A model generated the notes under the pieces. It was not told where the DNA came from, made no database searches, and worked only from the letters and a program-made list of their open reading frames with translations. From Lachnospiraceae bacterium C6A11 (GTDB lineage: Bacteria > Bacillota > Clostridia > Lachnospirales > Lachnospiraceae): a stretch of 32,893 nt of DNA. The stretch lies in the NCBI GenBank assembly GCA_000702245.1, contig JNKY01000006.1, forward strand, positions 1 to 32,893, in the 5' to 3' direction. A program made the position numbers and the translations under genes. Positions 1 through 7,841 of this stretch are shown one piece after another (position 1 is the first letter of the stretch; each line of letters starts with the position of its first letter).

Positions 1-272
<272 letters not shown>

Positions 273-395
273 AAAGATAAAGCGAATGAGAAAGAAACTC
301 AGCGCGACTTAAGTATGATACTTGTTGAGATGGTTAGTGGTCATCTCCGTTGTTTGTATGAGGTTTTGAGTGTACATTTAAAATGTATTTCAAGT

Positions 396-466
396 AGGGG
401 CTTGGTCAAATGGTATGATAGGGGTCTCCAAAACCTTTGGTGGGAGTTCGATTCTCTCAGCCCCTG
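396..466 (+). tRNA. tRNA-Trp (anticodon CCA)
   Basis: A complete cloverleaf can be drawn. The acceptor arm AGGGGCT/AGCCCCT has 7 perfect pairs, the D-stem is GTCA/TGAT with GG in its loop, the anticodon loop is CTCCAAA with CCA at 428-430, and the T-arm is GGGAG-TTCGATT-CTCTC. The discriminator base is G466, as expected for bacterial tRNA-Trp. The 3' CCA is not encoded, so it must be added after transcription. The gene sits about 120 bases behind the 23S end and is probably cotranscribed with the rRNA operon, since a terminator follows directly. Confidence 0.95.
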
Positions 467-470
467 TTCA

Positions 471-507
471 AAAAAACTTGCGAACATCTTGTTTGCAAGT
501 TTTTTTG
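471..507. terminator. Bidirectional intrinsic terminator after tRNA-Trp
   Basis: The hairpin AACTTGCGAAC / GTTTGCAAGTT has a 5-base loop. It is preceded by an A-run and followed by seven T residues, so it can stop transcription from either side. It sits 5 bases after the tRNA and is the likely end of the rRNA-tRNA transcript. Confidence 0.9.
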
Positions 508-542
508 TGCTTGGGAATATAATTAAATGAATATTTCTATGC

Positions 543-575
543 AAAAAGAATCCGGAGTGCTGTCCGGATTCTTTT
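543..575. terminator. Bidirectional intrinsic terminator between rRNA and hydrogenase operons
   Basis: A perfect 13-bp stem (544-556 with 563-575) has a GTGCTG loop, with A-run and T-run sides on both strands. On the minus strand it lies 114 bases past the hydrogenase stop codon and probably ends that transcript. Confidence 0.85.
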
Positions 576-647
576 GTTAAATCTATAATTATTATTCCAT
601 TAGTTTGTTTTGAGAAGATTATTCATCGTTGACAGTTTATAGTTTTA

Positions 648-677
648 TTATTCTTCAAGCTTCGGAAGAATGCCCTA
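648..677 (-). repeat. Imperfect copy of the hydrogenase gene's last codons
   Basis: Read on the minus strand this stretch encodes G-I-L-P-K-L-E-E-stop. The true hydrogenase end at 689-715 encodes D-I-L-P-E-L-E-E-stop. The two copies are offset by 41 bp and match at roughly 22 of 30 positions. It looks like an old short tandem duplication across the 3' end of the gene. Because 41 is not a multiple of 3, the second copy is out of frame with the gene. Confidence 0.6.
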
Positions 678-688
678 TTATAATTTTA

Positions 689-2209
689 TCACTCCTCAAG
701 TTCAGGAAGAATGTCCTCGTAAGTGCTCTCGTAAGAGTGTGACTTCGAAGAGGTCTTCTTATTTGCAAGAACGGAAGCGGTTGACTGCTTGATCGGCATT
801 ACGGTGCCGGCGCCGCCTACGCAGCCGCCTGGGCAGGCCATACCTTCGAGAAGATAACCGTTGTATTTTCCTGCTTTCGCAAGCTGGAGCATCTTCTTAC
901 AGTTATCGAGGCCTTCCGCACGTTCAATCTTAACTTCTCTGTCCGGGTACTGATTCTTAATAACATTTGCAACAGCTTCGGCAACACCACCGCTGATAGC
1001 GAAGGCACGTCCGTCACCGGAACCGCCGTGCATCGTATTATGGCTTTCGAGCTGGCTGAAATCAACCTCCTTAGCCTCAAACATACCCATAACCTCTTCA
1101 AAAGTAAGAACAAAGTCCACATCGCTTCGGATGCTTCTGCGGCTTGCTTCAAGCTTCTTGGAAGCACAAGGACCGATAAAGCAGACCTTGCATTCAGGGT
1201 GCTTCTGCTTAAGCAGACGGCCCGTAAGAACCATAGGTGTAAGTGCCATGGAAATACAGTTAGCATACTCAGGAAAGTCCCTCTTAGCCATTACTGACCA
1301 TGAAGGGCAGCAGGAGGTTCCCATAAATGGAAGCTTCTCAGGAACTTCTTCAACAAAGTCCTTAGCTTCCTGAATCGTACAAAGATCGGCACCAATAGCA
1401 ACCTCAACTGCATCCTCGAAACCGAGAGCACGGAAGGCTGCACGCATCTTATCAAGCGGAAGATCCTTGCCGAACTGTCCTACGATAGCAGGAGCGATGG
1501 CTGCATAAACCGGAGTTTCACTGCGTATGGCCTGAATGACCTGGAAGATCTGAGCCTTATCTGCGATAGCGCCAAACGGGCAGTTTGCCAGGCACATACC
1601 GCAGCTTACGCATTTATCATAATCTATATCTGCGCGGCCGTATTGGTCTGAGCTGATGGCCTTAACGCCACAGGCCTTTGCACAAGGGCGCTCAAGTCTG
1701 ATGATCGCGTTGTAAGGACATACGCTGAGGCATTTGCCGCATTTGATACATTTTTCCTGATCGATAACACTTTTACCGTGCACGAAGCTGATGGCGCCCT
1801 TAGGGCAGACCTCGCGGCATGGATGAGCCAGACAACCCTGACAAGATTCGGTAATGCGTACTTCGTTTTCAGGGCAGGCATGGCAGGCAAACTTGATAAT
1901 ATTTATAAGAGGAGGCTGATAGTATTTTTCAGGCTTTACACATTCCTCAGCACCGGTTGAAACAGGAGCGTGCTCTGTGACCTTTCTTAAATTAAGCCCC
2001 ATGGCAAGACGCATACGCTCCTTAACGATGGCTCTTTCAAGAAATACGCTTTCGCGGTAGGTTGAAACCTCACCCGGAATAACGCGGTAAGGTATCAGTT
2101 CCATCTCACTGAGATTACCGTCCTCGTAATTGTAAGCGAGCCTTGCAACCTCTGCGAAGACGCGCTTTCTGATGTCATTTACTGATGTGTAAATACCTCT
2201 GATGCTCAT
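689..2209 (-). CDS. [FeFe]-hydrogenase, group B-like, ferredoxin-type N-terminal clusters
   Basis: This 506-residue protein is predicted to interconvert protons and H2 using ferredoxin electrons in the cytoplasm. Two classical 4Fe-4S motifs are visible (C154-x2-C157-x2-C160-x3-C164 and C200-x2-C203-x2-C206-x3-C210). Further Cys-rich segments at 109-135 and 176-180 suggest extra clusters. The H-cluster motifs are L1 TSCCPSW (298-304), L2 GPCASKKLE (346-354) and L3 MACPGGCVGGAG (457-468). The L2 and L3 variants differ from the MPC...K and GCINGGGQ forms of group A bioenergetic enzymes and resemble group B, whose role is poorly known. All four H-cluster cysteines are present. The ATG has AGGAGG 7 bases upstream. 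It lies 21 bases behind the preceding minus-strand gene, so the two probably form an operon. No maturases (HydE/F/G) are in the window. Confidence 0.9.
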   Translation of the reverse strand: MSIRGIYTSVNDIRKRVFAEVARLAYNYEDGNLSEMELIPYRVIPGEVSTYRESVFLERAIVKERMRLAMGLNLRKVTEHAPVSTGAEECVKPEKYYQPPLINIIKFACHACPENEVRITESCQGCLAHPCREVCPKGAISFVHGKSVIDQEKCIKCGKCLSVCPYNAIIRLERPCAKACGVKAISSDQYGRADIDYDKCVSCGMCLANCPFGAIADKAQIFQVIQAIRSETPVYAAIAPAIVGQFGKDLPLDKMRAAFRALGFEDAVEVAIGADLCTIQEAKDFVEEVPEKLPFMGTSCCPSWSVMAKRDFPEYANCISMALTPMVLTGRLLKQKHPECKVCFIGPCASKKLEASRRSIRSDVDFVLTFEEVMGMFEAKEVDFSQLESHNTMHGGSGDGRAFAISGGVAEAVANVIKNQYPDREVKIERAEGLDNCKKMLQLAKAGKYNGYLLEGMACPGGCVGGAGTVMPIKQSTASVLANKKTSSKSHSYESTYEDILPELEE

Positions 2210-2230
2210 GACAAAACCTCCTGGTTGATA

Positions 2231-3190
2231 CTAATTATTTGATAGAAACTCGCTAAGCTTCTCATCATGACTTTCTGTGTGAATGATACGACCTGCTACG
2301 CAGGAACGTAGAAACCTGACGGCTTCAGAACGGTGAACAGCCATCCTGTAAACAGGGTTCTGACGCAGCTTTTCATCGTCGATATATATAAGCTCCCTGT
2401 GGCTTCCGACAGCCTCCATAGCCTCTTCAAGGCGGTAGCAGAAGAGCTGCATATCGCTGAATCTGTAAAGATAAGTGGCTGTATTTTCGCCGGTGTAAAG
2501 CTCGACGGCACAGCCGGTCTTACCGAAGGCGGCTGACCAGTATTTCTCCTCGTCAGCGGTCCTGAACAGACCCTTCATTGTATATGGCAGATCGACAGTT
2601 ATCTGCGAGATAAGAGATTTTCTTCGCTTAACAGTGTCACCGGCACACTTCATACATCTCTCGGCGAAAGGTTTGGTGTCGTAGCCCATTTTGCCGAAGC
2701 GGTATACCTCGCCTGTGCGCATGGTTATGCTTAAAATATAGCCGTCAAGATTGATATTTGCTGCGAAGCAGAGAGGGATGCGAACCGCCTGACTGCTTTC
2801 GGGCATGATGCAAACGGAGTCCGGATAAAGTGCAATCCTTCCGCGGCCCTGTTCAGCAGGAGCAACAGAAGTGGCAGGTATCTGAAATTCACCGGCGCAG
2901 TCCATGATACATTCTTCTTCGATAAAAAGAGATTCGAGTGAGCGGGCGTTGTAGCACTTGGCAAGCTCCTCACAGAAGCCCTGGTACGAATGACCAAGCA
3001 TGGACACGGTGATGGTCGTATTTCCCTGAAGATAGATGTAAACTCGGAAGTTGTTCGCGATGAAGCGGATGATATCTGCATAATCTATGAAGCCGGCCGG
3101 GCTCTTGATGCCTTCCGGATCTATACTTACTTTAGCATTATCAAAATGCTTGCCTGAAGAACTGATATCGAGAGCTGCACTGTAATCCAT
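2231..3190 (-). CDS. Conserved protein of unknown function, cotranscribed with hydrogenase
   Basis: I do not recognise this 319-residue protein. It has no signal peptide or clear membrane segment, so it is probably cytoplasmic. The N-terminal ~100 residues and the part around 140-200 both alternate beta-rich segments, such as VYIYLQGNTTITVSML and GYILSITMRTGEVYRFG. This is compatible with two PH-like barrels, but that is a guess. Several cysteines are scattered without a CxxC pair. The start at 3190 was preferred to a longer reading because AAAGGAGG sits 5 bases upstream of this ATG. The gene has its own promoter (3275-3303) and is followed after 21 bases by the hydrogenase gene, so a role linked to that enzyme or its redox signalling is possible but unproven. 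Confidence 0.75.
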   Translation of the reverse strand: MDYSAALDISSSGKHFDNAKVSIDPEGIKSPAGFIDYADIIRFIANNFRVYIYLQGNTTITVSMLGHSYQGFCEELAKCYNARSLESLFIEEECIMDCAGEFQIPATSVAPAEQGRGRIALYPDSVCIMPESSQAVRIPLCFAANINLDGYILSITMRTGEVYRFGKMGYDTKPFAERCMKCAGDTVKRRKSLISQITVDLPYTMKGLFRTADEEKYWSAAFGKTGCAVELYTGENTATYLYRFSDMQLFCYRLEEAMEAVGSHRELIYIDDEKLRQNPVYRMAVHRSEAVRFLRSCVAGRIIHTESHDEKLSEFLSNN

Positions 3191-3259
3191 ATGAACCTCC
3201 TTTTTTGAGAGTGTATAACAATGATCAGCTATGTCAAACACAACAATAAATCATTGAAC

Positions 3260-3303
3260 AATACACAATTTATGATAATACACAATACTGCATGATATTT
3301 CAA
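3260..3303 (-). promoter_or_regulatory. Promoter of the hydrogenase operon with direct repeats
   Basis: On the minus strand TTGAAA (3303-3298), a 17-base spacer and TATTAT (3280-3275) make a good sigma-A promoter. The 10-mer AATACACAAT occurs twice on the plus strand, at 3260-3269 and 3278-3287. The copies are 18 bp apart and overlap or flank the -10 box, which suggests an operator. The regulator is not identifiable. Confidence 0.6.
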
Positions 3304-3415
3304 TCGTTGTATAACATGATGTAAAAAAATGATGTTAAATACAAAACTGAGTAAGGTGAATGATACGTAACCTAATAAAATAAACCTGTATAAAAAATCA
3401 GAATGGAATATTAAA

Positions 3416-3448
3416 GAATAAACCCGGACGAAGCATCCGGGTTTATTC
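3416..3448. terminator. Terminator of the zinc-ribbon gene
   Basis: A perfect 13-bp stem GAATAAACCCGGA / TCCGGGTTTATTC has a 7-base loop and starts 11 bases past the minus-strand stop codon at 3459. The stem is strong, but the T-run on the minus strand is broken (TTTATTCTTTAAT). Confidence 0.7.
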
Positions 3449-3458
3449 ATGTAGTCAT

Positions 3459-4220
3459 TTAAAGTTTTGCACCGCAGTTGCCACAGAACTTGGTTCCCGG
3501 TTCATTTTCGTAGCCGCAGGCCGGACATTTGCCGGTTGGCTGAGGCTGAGGAGCGCTCATAGGAGTGCCGCATTCGCCGCAGAATTTGAGACCGAGAGCA
3601 ACCTCCGCGCCGCAGTTAGGACAGTGGTTTGTTCCGAGTGGAGCACCGCATTCGTTACAGAACTTTCCGGTTCCGGCAGGCTTGCCGCATCGTGGACATA
3701 CTGTGGTCCTTGTTTCGATCTTGCCCTGCCATACAACAGCAGTCTCAGCAGCTTCATCTATATTTCTCTGCATAGCGCGCGCTCTTGCCTGAGCAACGTA
3801 GCTTGCCTCTCTAGGAGCACATTCGGTACAAAGTCCCTGTTCGTCATTCCAGCAGTCGTAGCAGACCCATTTGTTGCAGGCCGGACACTTCTTGAACATC
3901 GGTCTGACCTCTTCCTGCGCATTGTCGAAAGCAGCTTCGTGCTCCTTACGCCATGCAGGAGACTGCTCGTTCAGACGGTCGCCGAGAATATTGCTGCCAC
4001 GCTCCAGAGAGTAGCCCAGATTTCCGACTCTGTTATTCATCAGACCACCTAGCATAGAAGAGAAACCACCGAAACGTTCGGTCTTTTTCTTCTTCTCGTA
4101 GGTTGTGGACTCTACAAAAGTACTCTTGAAACCGTTTCCGCAGCAGTCGCAGAAAAACTCAAACTGGAAACCGGCTTCGGTCGAAAGATCATTATGATTT
4201 CTTGTAAATGAATGAAGCAT
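3459..4220 (-). CDS. Multi-zinc-ribbon protein
   Basis: This 253-residue protein is rich in paired cysteines. CDCC lies near residue 24. KCPACNKWVCYDCWNDEQGL with CTEC is in the middle. Three C-terminal zinc ribbons of the CPxCG...FCxxCG type follow (CPRCGKPAG/FCNECG, CPNCGAEV/FCGECG, CPACGYEN/FCGNCG). A stretch rich in G, N and R (FGGFSSMLGGLMNNRVGNLG) separates the first ribbon from the rest. There is no catalytic domain, so it is likely a metal-binding scaffold or a protein/nucleic-acid interaction module. The ATG has GGAGGG 7 bases upstream. A terminator separates it from the next minus-strand gene, so it is probably monocistronic. Confidence 0.85.
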   Translation of the reverse strand: MLHSFTRNHNDLSTEAGFQFEFFCDCCGNGFKSTFVESTTYEKKKKTERFGGFSSMLGGLMNNRVGNLGYSLERGSNILGDRLNEQSPAWRKEHEAAFDNAQEEVRPMFKKCPACNKWVCYDCWNDEQGLCTECAPREASYVAQARARAMQRNIDEAAETAVVWQGKIETRTTVCPRCGKPAGTGKFCNECGAPLGTNHCPNCGAEVALGLKFCGECGTPMSAPQPQPTGKCPACGYENEPGTKFCGNCGAKL

Positions 4221-4284
4221 ATTGTAACCCTCCTGAATAACTCTTATTTGAAATACGATTCAAATATTTACCTTCCCAATCATT

Positions 4285-4396
4285 GAATATTGTACATAAT
4301 TCTGCTATGGCAGAATTATGCATGTGCTTCGCGTCGCGTATCCTCGCTTTCGCTCGGATCACGATCGAAGATCGCAACTTAATTATACAATATTTC
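4285..4396. repeat. Possible MITE-like palindromic element
   Basis: About 112 bases are bounded by imperfect inverted ends. GAATATTGTACATAATT is at 4285-4301, and its near complement AATTATACAATATTTC is at 4381-4396 (two bases missing). Inside is a perfect 10-bp hairpin (ATAATTCTGC/GCAGAATTAT, 4296-4319) and a GC-rich stretch with CGCGTCGCG and CTCGCTTTCGCTC, unlike the AT-rich flanks. No coding sequence is visible. It could instead be a structured leader or terminator remnant upstream of the zinc-ribbon gene. Confidence 0.4.
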
Positions 4397-4516
4397 GGAC
4401 CGATTGTTCAACAAATATATTTGAAATATAAAATTGACTGACACATTTATCGGATAGCAACAGATACGTTAATTATGCATCCCAACCGCTATCTTCATAA
4501 TCAACTACGATTTTTG

Positions 4517-4545
4517 TTGACAATTATCATTTTTAATACTATTAT
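4517..4545 (+). promoter_or_regulatory. Promoter of the regulator/ABC exporter operon
   Basis: A perfect -35 TTGACA (4517-4522), a 17-base spacer and -10 TATTAT (4540-4545) lie 112 bases upstream of the regulator start codon. The spacer and -10 box overlap operator half-sites, so repressor binding here should block RNA polymerase. Confidence 0.8.
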
Positions 4546-4575
4546 CATAAATGATAACAATATCAAATATGATAA
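4524..4575. promoter_or_regulatory. Nested palindromic operator over the promoter
   Basis: Four copies of a 7-mer are arranged symmetrically: TTATCAT at 4524-4530 and 4542-4548, and ATGATAA at 4551-4557 and 4569-4575. The inner and outer pairs share one centre (4549.5), and each same-strand pair is spaced 18 bp. The arms between them also match partly. A further ATGATAAC occurs at 5245-5252, just before the first ABC ATPase gene. The likely ligand is the HTH protein encoded next (autoregulation); this is inferred from position. Confidence 0.7.
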
Positions 4576-4656
4576 CAAACGCCATGTGTCAGATGGCGAT
4601 GCATAAGACATGTATTAAAAATGCAGTCATGAATATTGTTTGATGGGGGTATTTCT

Positions 4657-5169
4657 ATGGATTTAATAAAGGTTTTATCGAATCCGGTCAGGATGCGTAT
4701 CATCCAGTGTATGATCGGATACGGTGATACGACGACCAAGCAGATAGCAGAATATGTTTCGGACGTTCCTGTGCCGACGCTTTACAGACATATTAATTAT
4801 CTTATAGATGTAGGGCTTATTACGGTGAAGGAAGAGAGAAAAGTCAGAGGCAGCGTGGAGCGCGTGCTGACAGTCAATCCGACGAAGCCGTATGACGAAA
4901 CTGATATATCGAATCTTGCATTTCAGTTCCTGATGGAGATGTATTCGAGATTTGATAAATACAGTAAGCGGCCTGACGCTGATCCGATCCGTGACAAGCT
5001 GGCGCTGTCGACGGCAATCTTTAAGCTGACAGACGAAGAGATGGATAATTTCGCAAAGGATATTGGAGAAGTGATGATGAAATACGATGCTATTTCCAAG
5101 GAGTCAAAGGGAAAGATCCGAAGCGTGTCGATGGTTCTTTCGCCGGTGGACGAGACAGACGAGTCCTGA
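4657..5169 (+). CDS. ArsR-like winged-helix transcriptional regulator
   Basis: This 170-residue cytoplasmic DNA-binding protein has an N-terminal winged helix (residues ~1-80). The signature is DLIKVLSNPVRMRIIQCM, then TTKQIAEYVSDVPVPTLYRH (recognition helix) and NYLIDVGLITVKEER (wing), typical of ArsR/PadR-like regulators. The C-terminal ~90 residues are helical and of unknown function; they may bind ligand or mediate dimerisation. ATG 4657 was chosen because GGGGGT lies 6 bases upstream; a TTG at 4636 would add 7 residues but has no good ribosome site. The gene precedes two ABC exporters and sits behind a palindromic operator, so it most likely controls them and itself. It lacks the Cys pairs of metal-sensing ArsR proteins. 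Confidence 0.85.
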   Translation: MDLIKVLSNPVRMRIIQCMIGYGDTTTKQIAEYVSDVPVPTLYRHINYLIDVGLITVKEERKVRGSVERVLTVNPTKPYDETDISNLAFQFLMEMYSRFDKYSKRPDADPIRDKLALSTAIFKLTDEEMDNFAKDIGEVMMKYDAISKESKGKIRSVSMVLSPVDETDES

Positions 5170-5272
5170 GTAAACAAAGGATTGTTATATGATTACAGTG
5201 CATGATCCTAAAAAGAGTTTCTTGTTTTCGGGTGATTGTAGTTAATGATAACAGTAAGACAGGAGAAAAGAA

Positions 5273-5986
5273 ATGTTAGTGATTGATCATTTGGACAAAA
5301 AGTATAAGGGAACGGACAAGGGCGTAACAGACATTACGATACATGTTGAGCCGGGAGATATATATGCCTTCATCGGCCATAACGGAGCCGGCAAAACGAC
5401 TCTTCTTAAGGCCATAACCGGAATACATGAATTCGACAAGGGCGAGGTTACAATCGACGGAATCAAGCTTAAGGATGATCCGATCGAGGTGAAGAAGCGC
5501 TTCGCATATATTCCTGACAATCCGGATATCTACGAGTTCCTGACGGGAATACAGTATCTGCAGCTGATCGCGGACGTATTTGGCGTTTCGTCCGCTGACA
5601 GAGAGAGTCTGGTTACGGAGTATGCAACACGTTTCGAGATCATTGATTCGCTGGGCGACCTGATCTCTTCATATTCACATGGTATGAAGCAGAAGCTGGT
5701 TATCATTTCGGCGCTCCTTCATAAGCCGAAGCTTCTCATCATGGACGAGCCGTTCGTAGGACTTGATCCGAAGGCTGCCTTCATCCTGAAGGAAATAATG
5801 CGCGAGATGACCGAAGAGGGCTGCGCAATATTCTTCTCGACACACGTTTTGGAGGTTGCCGAAAAGCTCTGTAACAAGGTTGCGATCATCAAGGACGGAA
5901 GGCTTATCGCCAGCGGTCTTATGGATGAAGTCGTTAAGGAAGGCTCAACACTTGAGGAGCTCTTTATGGATACTGTCATGGATTAA
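5273..5986 (+). CDS. ABC transporter ATP-binding protein (exporter type)
   Basis: This 237-residue ATPase drives an ABC-2 type exporter with the next gene. Walker A is GHNGAGKTTLL (~36-46), the signature is SYSHGMKQKL (~124-133), Walker B is LLIMDEPFVGLDP (~148-160) and the H-loop is STHVLEVAE. The length is typical for bacteriocin-immunity or drug-efflux ATPases such as the BcrA/LanF group. AGGAGA precedes the ATG. An ATGATAAC operator-like half-site lies 21 bases upstream of the start, suggesting control by the upstream HTH regulator. The substrate cannot be read from the sequence. Confidence 0.92.
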   Translation: MLVIDHLDKKYKGTDKGVTDITIHVEPGDIYAFIGHNGAGKTTLLKAITGIHEFDKGEVTIDGIKLKDDPIEVKKRFAYIPDNPDIYEFLTGIQYLQLIADVFGVSSADRESLVTEYATRFEIIDSLGDLISSYSHGMKQKLVIISALLHKPKLLIMDEPFVGLDPKAAFILKEIMREMTEEGCAIFFSTHVLEVAEKLCNKVAIIKDGRLIASGLMDEVVKEGSTLEELFMDTVMD

Positions 5987-6071
5987 TGAGACGATTGCAT
6001 GAGATAGACAGATGATTGATAGTATTTGCACTTTAATTAATCAAGATGTTTAAAAACAGAGGAGCAGAGCG

Positions 6072-7691
6072 ATGAAAGAATTTCGAACGTTAACAAGGTT
6101 AGAACTCTTAAATATGTTCGGACTTAATGAATTTAAATATATGAAGGATCCTCAGGGAAAGAGGAAGAAGGGCATACTCCTTATCGTATTTGCGGTGCTC
6201 GGAGTGATGCTGATCGGATATTCGATGGCCGGTGCCCTTGGACTTCGCGAGCTGGAGTTGACCGGAAAAATACCGTTTTTATACTTCCTTGTCTCATTTC
6301 TGGTTCAGATGATGCTGGGCGCGATCAAAGCAAAATCCCAGCTGTACAGGGAAAGAGATATGGAGCTGCTTGCAGGGCTGCCGGTTAAGGGCCTCAGCAT
6401 CGGCGCTGCAAGAATGGTAAGAATGTACGCTGAAGGCATTCTGGTGTGGGCAGGAGTCTTCCTCCCGGCAATGATAGTCTACGGAGTTGACAGACAGGAA
6501 GATAAGCTGTTCTTCTTAATGATGATCCCGGTATGTCTGATCGCTCCGATACTTCCGGTTGTATTTTCAGCGTGGGTAGGGATTATTTTTGCGGCGATCA
6601 TCGCAAGAACCCGCCACAAGGTACTGATCGAGGTCGTACTCATGCTTGTAGTAGTAATAGGAATGTTTATACTATCAGCAATGATGACGTCGAAGACCGG
6701 ATTCTCAGGCTCAAGCAAGGGGATGTCAGAAGCTGCGAAAGAGAAGCTCACAGAAACTGTGCGAGACAGCATAATAAGCATGGAGGAGGCGGTTCCGCCG
6801 TTTAAGGCTGCGAGCAGAGCTATTGCCAAAACCGATATCCCGGGACTCCTGATCTATGCAGCAATCTCTATCGTTACGTATATACTTTCTGCGGTAGTAA
6901 TAGGATTAAACTTCTTCAAAATATCGGCAAGGCTGTTTACTTCTAGTAAGCACAGGGAATACCACCTGGAAGCCATGAAGGAGAATTCAGTCATGAAGGC
7001 TCTGATCAAGAAGGAGTCAGCAAGGTATTTTTCATCGGGCGTATATGTGTCAAATACACTTGTGGGACCTGTGCTGGCAGTACTTATGTCGGTAGGCGCA
7101 GCCTTCATAAATATGTCGAAGCCGGTCATCATCGAGAAGGGTGCGTCACTGACAGTCCATCCTGCAGCAGGCATTCCGTACATCCTCGGATCGGTATTAT
7201 CGTTTGTCAGCATCACGGCATCGTCCGTTTCAATAGAAGGAAAGAACTGGTGGATACCGAAGAGTCTGCCGCTTTCATCAAAGCTGGTGCTGAACGCCAA
7301 GGCAGCCTTCAATCTGATATTCCTGGCACCGTTTTTCGCACTTTCGGAAATAATACTGGTGTTCACGGTTAAGGCAAGCCTTCTTGAAAGACTGTGGATC
7401 GTATTGTTACCGCTTGCAACGGTTATTTATTCGGTACTTGCAGGACTAATGCTGAACCTGAAATTCCCTAAATTCAAGTGGGAAACAGAGACAGAGGTTG
7501 TTAAGCAGAGCGCAGCCAGCGGACTCGGATTTGTATGCATATTTCCGATACTGATCCTGTCATCTGCAGCGATGGTGATACCGAAGGAATATCGTGATCT
7601 GATGAATCTGGGAGTGTTCCTGATTCTTTCCGGAATAACGTTATTACTTTATAGAAAGATTAATAAAGTGAAACTTGAACGAATCGGGTGA
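6072..7691 (+). CDS. ABC exporter permease, large ABC-2-like membrane protein
   Basis: This 539-residue integral membrane protein has roughly a dozen hydrophobic segments. They include ILLIVFAVLGVMLIGYSM, VVMLMLVVVIGMFILSAMM-like stretches near residue 190-205, and LIYAAISIVTYILSAVVIGL near 260-280. The motif YRERDMELLAGLPVKGLSIG near residue 95-115 is typical of large ABC exporters ("LLxxLPVK" loops). A ~50-residue soluble loop lies around 210-250. It lies 85 bases after the ATPase gene with GAGGAG ahead of its ATG, so the two form one exporter. It is much longer than the second permease in this block, so the two exporters are not recent duplicates. Confidence 0.88.
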   Translation: MKEFRTLTRLELLNMFGLNEFKYMKDPQGKRKKGILLIVFAVLGVMLIGYSMAGALGLRELELTGKIPFLYFLVSFLVQMMLGAIKAKSQLYRERDMELLAGLPVKGLSIGAARMVRMYAEGILVWAGVFLPAMIVYGVDRQEDKLFFLMMIPVCLIAPILPVVFSAWVGIIFAAIIARTRHKVLIEVVLMLVVVIGMFILSAMMTSKTGFSGSSKGMSEAAKEKLTETVRDSIISMEEAVPPFKAASRAIAKTDIPGLLIYAAISIVTYILSAVVIGLNFFKISARLFTSSKHREYHLEAMKENSVMKALIKKESARYFSSGVYVSNTLVGPVLAVLMSVGAAFINMSKPVIIEKGASLTVHPAAGIPYILGSVLSFVSITASSVSIEGKNWWIPKSLPLSSKLVLNAKAAFNLIFLAPFFALSEIILVFTVKASLLERLWIVLLPLATVIYSVLAGLMLNLKFPKFKWETETEVVKQSAASGLGFVCIFPILILSSAAMVIPKEYRDLMNLGVFLILSGITLLLYRKINKVKLERIG

Positions 7692-7841
7692 TATATTAAA
7701 GAACGTAGAATGAAACCAGATAAGAATCATTAGAATAAAATGCATGAAAACAGGGGAATAATCTGTACAGGAAACAGGGGAAGAAACAGAGGTTTATTAA
7801 TTGCCTGAAACAGGCAAGAAGGTTTAAAGGAAAGGAAAAAC
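7692..7841 (+). other. Intergenic leader with small hairpin
   Basis: These 150 bases hold several GAAACAGGGGAA-like tracts and a short hairpin TTGCCTG-AAA-CAGGCAA at 7801-7817, 25 bases before the next start codon. There is no T-run, so it is not an intrinsic terminator. It may influence translation of the second exporter's ATPase, or may be noise. Confidence 0.35.

Noticed and set aside
315-544. Two small opposite-strand reading frames over the tRNA-Trp gene
   Set aside because: They lie across the tRNA and its terminator and encode no recognisable domain; they have no ribosome site.
3459-4220. Reading frames on the plus strand across the zinc-ribbon gene (up to 142 residues)
   Set aside because: The minus-strand frame has conserved zinc ribbons, a ribosome site and a terminator; the plus-strand frames mirror its codons.
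7801-7817. Hairpin between the two exporters as a terminator
   Set aside because: There are only seven pairs with a three-base loop and no T-run.
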